DNA of 32,347 nucleotides from Dehalococcoidia bacterium (GTDB taxonomy: Bacteria > Chloroflexota > Dehalococcoidia > UBA2979). Location of the stretch: NCBI GenBank assembly GCA_009379925.1, contig WHSU01000040.1, positions 1 through 32,347 of the forward strand, given 5' to 3'. Under the pieces are notes generated by a model. That model was not told the origin of the DNA. It ran no database searches and was given only the letters and a program-made list of their open reading frames with translations. This document shows positions 16,640 through 24,777 of this stretch, piece after piece (the first letter of the stretch is position 1; each line of letters opens with the position of its first letter). The position numbers and the translations under genes are program-made.

Positions 16640-16668
16640 TTCACCCTGTGCGATCGGGACCGTACACT
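16640..16668 (+). promoter_or_regulatory. Promoter of the small membrane protein gene
   Basis: TTCACC (16640-16645) and TACACT (16663-16668) have an exact 17-bp spacer, and each matches 4 of 6 consensus bases. Transcription would begin near 16675, directly before the GGAGGG ribosome site. It is divergent from the tRNA-Asp promoter. Confidence 0.5.
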
Positions 16669-16684
16669 GGGTTTCGGAGGGCGT

Positions 16685-16945
16685 ATGCCGAGCAACCCAC
16701 GCAGCCGCCGACGCACGGAGCGGGCCCGCCGCCTGCCGCCTCGCCCCACCTATCGAGGGGCGCCGGTGGCGACCGTGGAGGCGGAGGATGTGCCGCGTGT
16801 GTCCCGGTCGAGCGCGGGGCAGGCGGCCCGGCGCGTTGAGCACGATTCGCCCTATCTGATCAACGAGTTGAAGCGCGTAGCGGCCGTGACGGCGGCGTGC
16901 TTCGGTCTGTTGGGCGTGCTCGTGATCGTCGAACGGTTGCAGTAG
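16685..16945 (+). CDS. Small single-pass membrane protein, function unknown
   Basis: 86 residues. The N-terminal ~60 residues are very basic and disordered-looking (MPSNPRSRRRTERARRLPPR). The C-terminus is one hydrophobic helix (VAAVTAACFGLLGVLVIVE) ending two residues after an Arg, so the protein is probably anchored with its long basic tail in the cytoplasm. ATG 16685 has GGAGGG four bases upstream and a credible promoter before it, and the coding part keeps the third-position GC bias. No family is recognised. It converges on the zinc-ribbon membrane protein gene. Confidence 0.65.
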   Translation: MPSNPRSRRRTERARRLPPRPTYRGAPVATVEAEDVPRVSRSSAGQAARRVEHDSPYLINELKRVAAVTAACFGLLGVLVIVERLQ

Positions 16946-16974
16946 CGCTCGCCCCCTCGGTCGCCCGATGGCTC

Positions 16975-17508
16975 CTAGCGAAGCCGGCCCCATACCGCCA
17001 TGATGCTCCCGACGACCGCCGCAAGGCCGGCGATGTCGCGTGGGATCGACTCCGGGCGCAGTCCACTGGCTACCAGGTAGAGCCCCGCGGCGAGCAGCAG
17101 CCCCGCCGAGCCGATCAGCTGGAGCGCGAGCCCTCGCTTGTAGCGGGTCACGCGCGAGATGGCCTCGGCCATTAGTGCCCCGGCGCCTGTGCCGGCGAGG
17201 AACCCCAGGATCAGCCCGAAGAAGCCGAAGCGCAGCACCGGCAGCACGATGGCGGCGGCGACGCCAAGGGGAAGCGCAACGCCGAGGGCGACGGCCAACG
17301 CCAGCAGGTAGTGCTTCGTCTCCAGTTCGTACATCACGGGCCGGCGCAGGCGCGCGCAGTCCGGGCATCGGATGCCGCCGGGCGTGTGCACCATGCACCG
17401 AGGGCAGATGTACGCCTCACAGCGCCCGCAGGTCAGCGCCGTCTCGACGCCGGGGTGCCGCTCGCAGTAGGTGAGGACGTTGTCGTGGTCGGTCTCGGTA
17501 CTCGTCAT
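16975..17508 (-). CDS. B-box-like zinc-binding membrane protein
   Basis: 177 residues. The N-terminal ~55 residues carry a cysteine/histidine cluster (Cys15, His18, Cys27, Cys30, Cys35, Cys38, His41, Cys48, Cys51; CGRCEAYICPRCMVHTPGG), a B-box/zinc-ribbon pattern. It is followed by three or four hydrophobic segments (about res. 67-92, 95-118, 130-149, 157-173). The zinc module would face the cytoplasm and may mediate protein contacts; no enzyme motif is visible. ATG 17508 is chosen because it overlaps the stop of the PHP phosphoesterase gene as ATGA, indicating translational coupling. An upstream start at 17532 would lie inside that gene. Confidence 0.85.
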   Translation of the reverse strand: MTSTETDHDNVLTYCERHPGVETALTCGRCEAYICPRCMVHTPGGIRCPDCARLRRPVMYELETKHYLLALAVALGVALPLGVAAAIVLPVLRFGFFGLILGFLAGTGAGALMAEAISRVTRYKRGLALQLIGSAGLLLAAGLYLVASGLRPESIPRDIAGLAAVVGSIMAVWGRLR

Positions 17509-18365
17509 CGCATCCCGGCTGGGACCGCACAACCCAGGTCCCGCGCCCGCTCCAGTAACCAGTGTACCGCCTCGTCAGGGAACGCGATCTCGCCCGGCGC
17601 CCGCTCGGCCTGGCGGTCGAAGGCGTGGAAGTCCGACCCGCCCGACGCGCAGAGCCCGAGCCGTCGCGCCAGCGCCGCGAGCTCGTCCACGCGTTCCGGA
17701 GGGTAGTCGCGGTAGTACACCTCGATGGCGTCGACGCCGGCCGCGGCCAGGCGCTCGGCGACCGCCTCGAAGTCGTCGCTGAACGGCGGGTGCGCGAAGA
17801 CCGCGAGACCGCCCGCTCGGTGCACCAGTTCGATGGCCTCCTCCGGCCCGAGGCGCGCGCGTTCGACGTACCCGGAGCGGCCCCGCGCGAGGTAGCGCTC
17901 GAACGCTTCCTCGATGCTGGCGACCGCTCCTGCCTCGATCAGTGCGCGAGCGATGTGCGGGCGGCCGGGCGGGCCGCCTGCGGCCATCGCCTCCACGCGC
18001 TCCCACTCGATGGCGACGCCGATGTCCTGGAGCCGCTCCACCATCGCCCGGCCTCGGTCCTCGCGCGCGGTCTGCATCAACTCCAGCGCGCGGGCGAGCG
18101 GCGGGTTGGTCGTGTCAACGAAGAGCCCGAGCAGGTGGACCTCGTTGCCGGGGAACTCGCAGGACAACTCGACGCCGGGGACGATGGTTAGGTCCGGATG
18201 CTGCTCTGCGGCGGCCTGCGCCTGCGCGATGCCATCGAGCGTGTCGTGGTCCGTGAGTGCGAGCATGCGCACGCCGCGTGCCGCCGCCAGGTCGACGACC
18301 TCCGAGGGCGGGAGCACGCCGTCCGAGCAGTTCGAGTGCGTGTGGAAGTCCGCGATGCTACTCAA
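17505..18365 (-). CDS. PHP-domain phosphoesterase (nucleoside bisphosphate phosphatase / RNase AM-like)
   Basis: 286 residues, a stand-alone PHP (polymerase and histidinol phosphatase) domain. Metal-binding residues of the family are visible: His8 and His10 in FHTHSNCSDG, Asp15, Asp39/His40 in LTDHDT, Glu66 in GVELSC, His77, His137 in GRPHIAR, His192 in FAHPP, and Asp245/His247 in GGSDFHAFD. Close relatives (YciV/RNase AM) remove nucleotides from RNA 5' ends and hydrolyse 3',5'-nucleoside bisphosphates. That fits its position just downstream of ribonuclease Y, though the exact substrate is inferred. The start ATG 18365 lies four bases after a 7-bp hairpin whose arm contains the SD-like GGTGAG. 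It overlaps the zinc-ribbon membrane protein gene by four bases. Confidence 0.9.
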   Translation of the reverse strand: MSSIADFHTHSNCSDGVLPPSEVVDLAAARGVRMLALTDHDTLDGIAQAQAAAEQHPDLTIVPGVELSCEFPGNEVHLLGLFVDTTNPPLARALELMQTAREDRGRAMVERLQDIGVAIEWERVEAMAAGGPPGRPHIARALIEAGAVASIEEAFERYLARGRSGYVERARLGPEEAIELVHRAGGLAVFAHPPFSDDFEAVAERLAAAGVDAIEVYYRDYPPERVDELAALARRLGLCASGGSDFHAFDRQAERAPGEIAFPDEAVHWLLERARDLGCAVPAGMR

Positions 18366-18369
18366 CGGC

Positions 18370-18390
18370 GCTCACCCGGCGTCGGTGAGC
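18370..18390 (-). promoter_or_regulatory. Hairpin covering the ribosome site of the PHP gene
   Basis: GCTCACC (18370-18376) and GGTGAGC (18384-18390) form a perfect 7-bp stem with a 7-base loop. Read on the minus strand, the second arm supplies GGTGAG just four bases before the ATG at 18365. The stem would therefore hide the only Shine-Dalgarno-like sequence. It could equally be a weak terminator after ribonuclease Y, whose stop is about 70 bases upstream. Confidence 0.4.
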
Positions 18391-18461
18391 GAGGGGGCGC
18401 ATCGCCCGCGTGCAGAGGTCAAGCGGGAACATAGACGCTCCGAGCTCGGTGGACGCTGGGC

Positions 18462-19991
18462 CTAGTGCGCCGTCGCGGAGGCGCGCGTCTCTCGGACGAC
18501 CGTCACCCGGATCTCGCCGGGGTACTGCATCGTCTCCTCGATCCTGCGCGAGACGTCGCGTGCGAGCCTCGATGCGCCGACGTCGTCCACCTGCTCCGGC
18601 CGCACGATGATCCGGATCTCGCGCCCGGCCTGTACGGCGAACGACTGCTCGACGCCATCGTACGAGTTCGCGATCGCCTCCAGCGACTCGAGGCGCTTGA
18701 TGTACTCCTCCACGGACTCGCGGCGGGCGCCCGGCCGGCTACCGGAGATCGCGTCCGCGATGATCACAATCACCGCCTCGGTGGTCTCGGGCTTCACCTC
18801 CTCGTGGTGAGCCTCCACGCAGTGCACGACCTCCCGAGGGACGCCGAAGCGCTTCGCGATCTCACCGCCCAGTCGCGCGTGCGTCCCCTCCATCTCGCGG
18901 TCGACGGCCTTGCCCAGGTCGTGCAGCAGGCCGCCCGCCCGCGCGACCTCCACGTTCGCACCCAGCTCGTGGGCCAGCGCGGAGGCGAGCCACGCGGTCT
19001 CGATGCAGTGGCGCAGCTGGTTCTGGCCGTAGGAGAAGCGGAATCGAAGCTTACCCAGCGTCTTCACGACTTCCGGGTGGAGGCCCGTCACCTCCGCGTC
19101 CACGAGCGCCTGCTTGCCGGCCTCGTCGATCATCTGGTCGACTTCCTTGCGGGCGCGGTCGACGGCCTCCTCGATGCGGGTCGGCTGGATGCGGCCGTCC
19201 TGGATCAGCCGGCTCAGGGCCACGCGGGCGATCTCACGGCGCACCGGGTCGAAGCCGGAGACGGTCACCACCTCCGGCGTGTCGTCGATGATGAGGTCGC
19301 AGCCGGTGGCCGCCTCGAAGGCGCGGATGTTGCGCCCTTCGCGGCCGATGATGCGCCCCTTGAGGTCGTCCGATGGGATCGGGACGACGGTCACCGTGGT
19401 CTCCGCCGTCACCTCGGAGGTCATGCGCTGCATCACCGTGGCCAGGATCTTGCGGCTGCGGGCGTCTGCCTCCGCCTTCGCGGAGGTCTCCATGGCGCGC
19501 ACCCGGCGGGCGGCTTCATCGCGCAACTCGGCGTCCAGGCGGTCGAGGAGCTCCTGGCGCGCCTGGTCCGCGGTCAGGGCGGCGATGCGCTCGAGTTCTG
19601 TACGGGTACTCTCCGCTTCCCGCTCGATCGCGGTCTCCCGCTGGTCGAGGTTCGCGGTGCGGTCGCGCACCGACTGGTCGGTACGCTCCAGACCCTCCGC
19701 GCGACGCTCGATCGCCTCTTCGCGCTGCTCCAGGCGCCGTTCGGAGCGGGTGAGGTCGCGTTTCAACTCGCGGATCTCTCGCTCCGCCTCGTCGCGATGT
19801 TCCAGCGCGCGTTTCTCCGCCTCCAGGTCGATCGCGCGGGCACGTGTTTCGGCGTCCTCGCGCGTGCGCCGGGCGTCCTCCTGGGCGCGGTTCAGCATGC
19901 TGGCGGCGTTGGTGCGCATCAGGAAGTAGACGACACCCGCGCCCACCAGGAGCGCGACCACGCCGACGGCAAGCAGTGCCAGGGATTCCAT
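18462..19991 (-). CDS. rny: Ribonuclease Y
   Basis: 509 residues, the normal length of this membrane-anchored endoribonuclease that starts mRNA decay. Domains in order: one N-terminal transmembrane helix (about res. 4-25), a long charged coiled coil (about 30-190, with repeats such as REIRELKRDLTRSERRLEQR), a KH RNA-binding domain (KGRIIGREGRNIRAFE, 211-226) and an HD phosphohydrolase domain. HD metal ligands are visible in RHCIETAW (His328), LLHDLGKAVD (His357-Asp358) and the downstream EAHHEE. The conserved C-terminal domain ends IRVTVVRETRA. ATG 19991 is chosen because it begins directly with the transmembrane helix and has GGAG six bases upstream. An upstream extension to 20111 is basic and uncharacteristic. 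It precedes the PHP phosphoesterase gene and follows recX on the same strand. Confidence 0.97.
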   Translation of the reverse strand: MESLALLAVGVVALLVGAGVVYFLMRTNAASMLNRAQEDARRTREDAETRARAIDLEAEKRALEHRDEAEREIRELKRDLTRSERRLEQREEAIERRAEGLERTDQSVRDRTANLDQRETAIEREAESTRTELERIAALTADQARQELLDRLDAELRDEAARRVRAMETSAKAEADARSRKILATVMQRMTSEVTAETTVTVVPIPSDDLKGRIIGREGRNIRAFEAATGCDLIIDDTPEVVTVSGFDPVRREIARVALSRLIQDGRIQPTRIEEAVDRARKEVDQMIDEAGKQALVDAEVTGLHPEVVKTLGKLRFRFSYGQNQLRHCIETAWLASALAHELGANVEVARAGGLLHDLGKAVDREMEGTHARLGGEIAKRFGVPREVVHCVEAHHEEVKPETTEAVIVIIADAISGSRPGARRESVEEYIKRLESLEAIANSYDGVEQSFAVQAGREIRIIVRPEQVDDVGASRLARDVSRRIEETMQYPGEIRVTVVRETRASATAH

Positions 19992-20233
19992 TGGGGGCTC
20001 CGATCTGCGGTAGCCCCGGCGCTGCCGTGGAGCGCGCGCGGGGCGCATCAGTCGATAACAACGTGCCGGCAGGCAGTGGCAATCGCCAGAACGGCGTCGC
20101 TGCGAGTGCATCGTAGCACCGGCTTCGGGGACGGTGCGAGGCGGCGACGCCTGACCGCTGAGGCGAGCGAGCGCGCGAGTGGGCGAGGACGCGTTCTTCC
20201 CAGCCGGCCAGTCGAGGCTGCCGCAGAGAGTTC
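19992..20233. other. Intergenic region between recX and ribonuclease Y
   Basis: 242 bases without a convincing gene. A 6-bp inverted repeat (20116-20121 with 20132-20137, loop of ten) lies about 95 bases beyond the recX stop and may be a weak terminator. On the minus strand TTGCCA (20082-20077, 5 of 6 to -35) precedes AT-rich GTTATCGA, a possible rny promoter without a clean -10. Confidence 0.35.
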
Positions 20234-20866
20234 CTAGACGGCTTCCCCTGCCTCAGGAGAGCCCTCGAGCTGTTCCGCGATCACCCGGCGGGCGACGTCG
20301 TCACCGAAGCCGCGGCGGCGCAGGAAGTCGTACAGACGCCGCCGGCGGCGTTCCGGCTCCAGGCGCGCCAGGGAGCGCATGCGCTTCTCGGCGGCCGCCT
20401 GCGCGGCGGCCACGTCGTCGTGCGCCTCCACTGCGCGCGCCGCGATGGCGTCCGCGATGCCGTGCTGGCGGAGGTCGAGGCGGATCCGGCGTTGTCCGCG
20501 TCCGTCAGAGCGGGTAGACGCGACATAATCGTCTGCCCACACCTGGTCATCCAGGTAGCCAAGGTCCCGCAGACGATTGACCGCCGACTCGGTCTCCGCC
20601 TCTTCGAAGTGGCGCCCGAGGGCGGCGCGGAGATCCGCCTCGGTCCGCCGGCGGCGGGCAAGCACCTCCAGGCCTTTGCGGACGGCCAGGCGCTGCCGGC
20701 CCTGCCGCCGCACGGCCTCCCACGCCTCAGGCGCCAGCGTGGCGCCCTCGTGCAGCCGGTGCTCGATGATCTCCTCCAGCGGGAGGAGGCAGGGCTCGTC
20801 GCCGCCATCGATGGTGACGGCGGCGACGCCTCTGGGGCGGCGCTCGATGCTGATGACGGTCGGCAC
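20234..20866 (-). CDS. recX: RecX regulatory protein
   Basis: 210 residues. RecX binds RecA filaments and limits their growth and coprotease activity. Family features are an N-terminal variable part, then a helical triple-repeat core: ALEVLARRRRTEADLRAAL-like repeat (here GLEVLARRRRTEADLRAALG), LRDLGYLDDQVWADDYV, GRGQRRIRLDLRQHGI and a last repeat YDFLRRRGFGDDVARRVI. It is 30 bases downstream of recA on the same strand, the classic arrangement, so it is probably co-transcribed from the SOS-type promoter. Confidence 0.95.
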   Translation of the reverse strand: MPTVISIERRPRGVAAVTIDGGDEPCLLPLEEIIEHRLHEGATLAPEAWEAVRRQGRQRLAVRKGLEVLARRRRTEADLRAALGRHFEEAETESAVNRLRDLGYLDDQVWADDYVASTRSDGRGQRRIRLDLRQHGIADAIAARAVEAHDDVAAAQAAAEKRMRSLARLEPERRRRRLYDFLRRRGFGDDVARRVIAEQLEGSPEAGEAV

Positions 20867-20896
20867 GCCGGCGCTCCCTGCTCTTCGCGCCAGTGG

Positions 20897-22003
20897 CTAC
20901 GCGTCGACCGGCAGTCCGGCTTGCTCCTCGGCGCCCTCGAGGTCGGCGATGGGCGCGTCGTCCTCGACCGCGACGGGCGTCGTGCCCTTCACGCCGGCGG
21001 CCGTGCGCACCTTCAACTCGATCTCTTCTGACAGGTCGGTGTGGTCGCGGAGGTAGCCCGTGGAGTTCATGCGGCCCTGACCCAGCCGCAGGTCGCCGTA
21101 GGAGTAGAACGACCCGAGCTTCTTCACGATGTCGTGCTCGACGGCCAGGTCGAGGATGTCGCCGAAGCGGTTAATACCGTGGTAGTCCGCGGTGAACATG
21201 ATGTCGAACTCGGCCTGCCGGAACGGTGCGGCAACCTTGTTCTTCACCACCTTGCAGCGTACTCGGTTGCCGATGAACGTCTGACCGTCCTTCAGCGACT
21301 CGATGCGGCGGATGTCGATGCGGACGGACGAGTAGAACTTCAGCGCGCGACCGCCGGGGGTGGTCTCCGGGTTGCCGAAGACCACGCCGATCTTCTCGCG
21401 CAGCTGGTTGATGAACACCAGCGCCGTGTTTGTGCGGGCGCACGCGGCCGTGAGCTTGCGCATGGCCTGCGACATCAGGCGCGCCTGCAGGCCGGGCAGC
21501 GAGTCGCCCATGTCGCCCTCGATCTCCGCGCGCGGCACCAGCGCGGCGACCGAGTCCACCACGATGATGTCCACAGCGGCCGAGCGGATCAGCGCTTCGC
21601 AGATTTCGAGCGCCTGCTCTCCGGTGTCCGGCTGCGAGATGAGCAGGTTCTCCACGTCGATACCATACGCCGCCGCGTACTCCGGGTCGAGCGCGTGCTC
21701 GACATCGATGTACGCCGCCGTGCCACCGAGCGCCTGCGCCTCCGCGATGATGTGCTGCGCGAGTGTGGACTTGCCCGCCGACTCCGGTCCGAAGATCTCC
21801 GTGATGCGTCCGCGCGGCACACCGCCGATGCCCAGCGCAATGTCGAGGGAGAGGGCGCCCGTGGGGATGCCGGAGATGTTCATGCTGGCGCTCCGGTCGC
21901 CCAGCCGCATGATGGCGCCCTTGCCGAAGTCCTTGGTGATCTGGTCGATCGCCTTCGTCAGATCGTCGCGCTTGGTGTTCTTCTCATCTTTCGCCTGCGC
22001 CAT
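20897..22003 (-). CDS. recA: RecA recombinase
   Basis: 368 residues, the central strand-exchange ATPase and LexA coprotease. Walker A is GPESAGKST (res. 72-80), Walker B is [11 protein letters not shown] (res. 145-155), the L1 region is [12 protein letters not shown], and the signature [14 protein letters not shown] follows the L2 segment [17 protein letters not shown]. No intein interrupts it. The acidic C-terminal tail ([18 protein letters not shown]) is typical. ATG 22003 has AGGAG nine bases upstream. Transcription probably starts from the promoter at 22089-22114, which contains an SOS box. Confidence 0.99.
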   Translation of the reverse strand: MAQAKDEKNTKRDDLTKAIDQITKDFGKGAIMRLGDRSASMNISGIPTGALSLDIALGIGGVPRGRITEIFGPESAGKSTLAQHIIAEAQALGGTAAYIDVEHALDPEYAAAYGIDVENLLISQPDTGEQALEICEALIRSAAVDIIVVDSVAALVPRAEIEGDMGDSLPGLQARLMSQAMRKLTAACARTNTALVFINQLREKIGVVFGNPETTPGGRALKFYSSVRIDIRRIESLKDGQTFIGNRVRCKVVKNKVAAPFRQAEFDIMFTADYHGINRFGDILDLAVEHDIVKKLGSFYSYGDLRLGQGRMNSTGYLRDHTDLSEEIELKVRTAAGVKGTTPVAVEDDAPIADLEGAEEQAGLPVDA

Positions 22004-22087
22004 CGTCGGTACTCCTGTCGCGCGGGGCGGCGTCGCGGCCGCGCCTTGTTCTATCCGGGACCCTCGCCGTTCCGAACGCGCCGAACA

Positions 22088-22114
22088 TTAGTAGAACGCG
22101 CGTTCGAATGTCAA
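22088..22114 (-). promoter_or_regulatory. recA promoter with LexA (SOS) box
   Basis: On the minus strand a perfect TTGACA (-35) at 22114-22109 is followed, after 16 bp, by ACTAAT (4 of 6 to -10, around 22092-22087). The spacer contains GAACGCGCGTTC (22105-22094), an exact match to the GAAC-N4-GTTC core of the Gram-positive/actinobacterial LexA box. Bound LexA would block RNA polymerase directly, so damage-inducible recA-recX expression is expected. The -35 overlaps the stop codon of the upstream STAND gene. Confidence 0.75.
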
Positions 22115-24714
22115 GCGTGCGCTGGTTCGGTCCCCGTCCCCGCCGCTCCGGCCGCCTCAACGGCCGCCAGCGTCTCTCCGATCATCGCGAACAACTCCCG
22201 ACCGCGCGACTCCGCCGCCAGGGCATCGAGGGCGGCGGAGCCAAGCTCCCCCTGCAACGCCGCCCGCAGCGTGGTGGCATACGGCCACATGGAGGTCCCG
22301 AGGCGCGCGCGCATCTCCTCCGCGACCAGTAGCGCGCGCGCCGCCGCCGTCGAGTCGCCGGTCGCCCGGGCGAGGCCGCCGAGCACGAGCAGGCACGGTA
22401 CGCCGTCCGCCTGGTAGCCCCCGACACGGAGCACCTCGCTGGCGTCGCGGAGGCACTCGATGGCGTCCCGGTGTTGCCCACCGAGGAGCCGCACGAGCCC
22501 GAGGTGGGTCAGCGCGCGGCCGGTCAGCGGGTCGTTGGCGATGCGCCGTGCGTGCGCCAGCGCGGTCTGTTCGTGCTCCTCGGAGCGGGTGAGGTCACCG
22601 GCCAGCAGGGCGAACATGAGGCCGAGGGTCGTTTCGCAGACGGCGACGCCCCAGTCATGGCCGACTGAGTCGTAGAGACGGGACGCCTCGTCCAGCACGC
22701 CCGCGGCGGCCTCCAGGTCGCCGTCGACGGCGTAGTACACGAACCCCAGCTGCATCAGCGTGACGGCGACCTCGAAGTCCAGGCGGTGCTCGCGGAAACG
22801 CTCCAGCGACCAGAGCAGGTGCCCGCGCGCAGTCTCGAAGTCTCCCCGCTGATTGCAGGTGATCGCCAGCCCGGACCGGACCTTCGCCGTGGACAGCTCG
22901 TCCAGCGGGCGGTCGCGCGCCACGATCTGTCCCACCCACCCCCACGGCTCGTCCGGTGCGTCACGGATTTCGTAGTAGACCAACAGGTCCCACACGATTT
23001 CGATCGCCGTCGCGTCGTCGTCCCGTCCCAGCGCCGTGGCGATGGCCGCGCGGATGTTCGCGCGTTCCGGGTCGATGACCGCCCACTCGCGCTGCCCCGG
23101 TCCGCACAGGAACGGCTGCGCGCGGTCCGCGAGCGCGGCGAACCGATCGAGGTGCCGTCGTTGGTACTCGGCCGCCTCGCCGCTCGCCCCCAGCCGCTCG
23201 CGGGCGTAGGCGCGCACGGTCTCCAGCATGCGGAAGCGCGGTTCGCCGGTGGTCGCCTCGCCCGAGACGACGAGCAGGCTCTTGTTCAGCAGCGACGCGA
23301 GCGTCTCCATGACGTCCTCGACTAGCGCGCCGCCGCAGACCGCCTCCGCCGCTTCCAGCGTGCAACCGCCGACGAACACGCTGAGCCGCGCGAACAGCGC
23401 CCGCTCCGCCTCGTCCAGCAGCTCATAGCTCCAGTCGATCGTGGAGCGCAGCGTCCGCTGCCGCTCCGGCACGTCGGCGCCGCCACGCGCCAGCACGTCG
23501 AAGCGGTCCTCCAGCCGCGCCAGTAGTGCCGAGGGTGATAGCAGCCGCACCCGCGCCGCGGCCAGCTCAATCGCCAGCGGGAGCCCGTCCAGCCGGCGGC
23601 AGATCTCGGCCACCGCCGGTGCGGTGTCCGCGGTCAGCGCGAAGTTCGGTGACACCGCGCGCGCCCGGTCCACGAAGAGCCGCACGGCCGGCTCCTTTCG
23701 AAGCGCATCGAGCGCCGCGTCCGCCTGGGGCAGCGGTAGCGCTGTGACGGGCACCTCGTGCTCGCCGCGCACGCGCAGCGCCTGCCGGCTCGTCGCCAGC
23801 ACATGCAGCGCGGGCGCCCGCTCGAGCAGCGAGACGAGGTCCGGGCCCGCTTCCACCACCTGCTCCAGGTTGTCGAGCAGCAACAGCGACCGTCGGGACC
23901 CGAGGTGCTCCACGATCGCCTCGCCAATGCTCCGGCTGCCCTCGGTGCGCGCTCCCAGGCGGTCTGCCACCGTGCGCAGTACCAGCGTCGGGTCGCTCAC
24001 GGCGGCCAGCGCGACGAAGTGGATGCCGCCCGGGAACGCTTCGCTCACGTCCCGCGCCACTTCCAGCGCGAGGCGGCTCTTGCCGATGCCACCCGGCCCC
24101 GTCAGCGTCAGCAACCGCGTCCCCGCGTCGAGCAGCCCCGCGGCCTGCGCGATGGCCTCGGTGCGGCCGACCGTCTCGGTGAGCGGCGCGGGTGGCGCCG
24201 TCGACGGCGCCCGTTCGCCCGGCTCACCGCGGGCGGCCGTCGCCTCGAAGCGCTCGCTCAGCAGCACCGCCAGGTCGTCCGCGACGAGCCGGCCCAGCTC
24301 CTCGGGCGTCTCGAAGCGCTTGTAGGAAGCCTGGTCGTCGTCCTGGAACTCGCGCAGCAACCCGCCCAGGCGCTCCTCGCGGTCGGGCGCCGGGCCTTTG
24401 ATGTAGAGCAGCCGAGGCCGCTCCCCGGCCAGCCGGTACTCGTCCTCCAGCCCGGACACGTCCTCGCCCGGCGCCACCCAGCCATAGCGTTGCCAGTAGA
24501 TGCCGAGGAAGATGTGGCTCTGTCCCAGGTATGCGCGATACAGCTCGCGAGGCGGGTGCGGGCGCGCCCCCAACTCGAACATCACCGGCGCCAGGCGCAG
24601 CCCTTCGATCGCGCCTCGCACCGCCGCGCGCTCCGGCGACAGCTCGCCGAGCGTGGAACTGACGAAGACGCGCAATCGCTGGTCGGGCGTGCGGATCATG
24701 GGCTGCGAGGTCAC
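22111..24714 (-). CDS. DUF4062 - NB-ARC/STAND ATPase - helical repeat protein (NLR-like)
   Basis: 867 residues in three parts. Residues 14-110 are a DUF4062 domain (LRVFVSSTLGELSPERAAVR, later FLGIYWQRYGWV and SGLEDEYRLA), a TIR/SEFIR-related fold seen at the front of signalling proteins. Residues ~180-480 are an NB-ARC-type STAND ATPase: Walker A GPGGIGKS (206-213), Walker B LLLLDNLEQ (277-285), the sensor ATSRQALRVRGE (307-318) and the GLPLAIE motif (377-383), then a winged-helix part. The remaining ~380 residues are helical TPR-like repeats. There is no DNA-binding domain, so this is not an ordinary AfsR/LuxR-type regulator. GTG 24714 is chosen for its GGGAG at seven bases; ATG 24699 lacks one. 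It sits just upstream of the recA promoter but has its own short divergent promoter region. The layout effector-switch-sensor suggests a stress or phage sensor; this is inference. Confidence 0.88.
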   Translation of the reverse strand: MTSQPMIRTPDQRLRVFVSSTLGELSPERAAVRGAIEGLRLAPVMFELGARPHPPRELYRAYLGQSHIFLGIYWQRYGWVAPGEDVSGLEDEYRLAGERPRLLYIKGPAPDREERLGGLLREFQDDDQASYKRFETPEELGRLVADDLAVLLSERFEATAARGEPGERAPSTAPPAPLTETVGRTEAIAQAAGLLDAGTRLLTLTGPGGIGKSRLALEVARDVSEAFPGGIHFVALAAVSDPTLVLRTVADRLGARTEGSRSIGEAIVEHLGSRRSLLLLDNLEQVVEAGPDLVSLLERAPALHVLATSRQALRVRGEHEVPVTALPLPQADAALDALRKEPAVRLFVDRARAVSPNFALTADTAPAVAEICRRLDGLPLAIELAAARVRLLSPSALLARLEDRFDVLARGGADVPERQRTLRSTIDWSYELLDEAERALFARLSVFVGGCTLEAAEAVCGGALVEDVMETLASLLNKSLLVVSGEATTGEPRFRMLETVRAYARERLGASGEAAEYQRRHLDRFAALADRAQPFLCGPGQREWAVIDPERANIRAAIATALGRDDDATAIEIVWDLLVYYEIRDAPDEPWGWVGQIVARDRPLDELSTAKVRSGLAITCNQRGDFETARGHLLWSLERFREHRLDFEVAVTLMQLGFVYYAVDGDLEAAAGVLDEASRLYDSVGHDWGVAVCETTLGLMFALLAGDLTRSEEHEQTALAHARRIANDPLTGRALTHLGLVRLLGGQHRDAIECLRDASEVLRVGGYQADGVPCLLVLGGLARATGDSTAAARALLVAEEMRARLGTSMWPYATTLRAALQGELGSAALDALAAESRGRELFAMIGETLAAVEAAGAAGTGTEPAHA

Positions 24715-24751
24715 GGGCGGTCTCCCACGCCGAGGATACCGCTGCGAGGCA

Positions 24752-24771
24752 TACTCTGGTCCCGAAGGAGG
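24752..24771 (+). promoter_or_regulatory. -10 element and strong ribosome site before the VOC gene
   Basis: TACTCT (24752-24757) is followed by AAGGAGG (24765-24771), six bases before the TTG at 24778. The near-perfect Shine-Dalgarno fixes that TTG as the start of the VOC reading frame even though the frame is later broken. No clear -35 is visible in the 63-base divergent gap. Confidence 0.45.
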
Positions 24772-24777
24772 TACAGC

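Noticed and set aside
18465..20237. A 590-codon plus-strand frame opposite ribonuclease Y
   Set aside because: It mirrors the rny codons and continues into low-complexity sequence, with no motifs. The rny gene fully explains the region.
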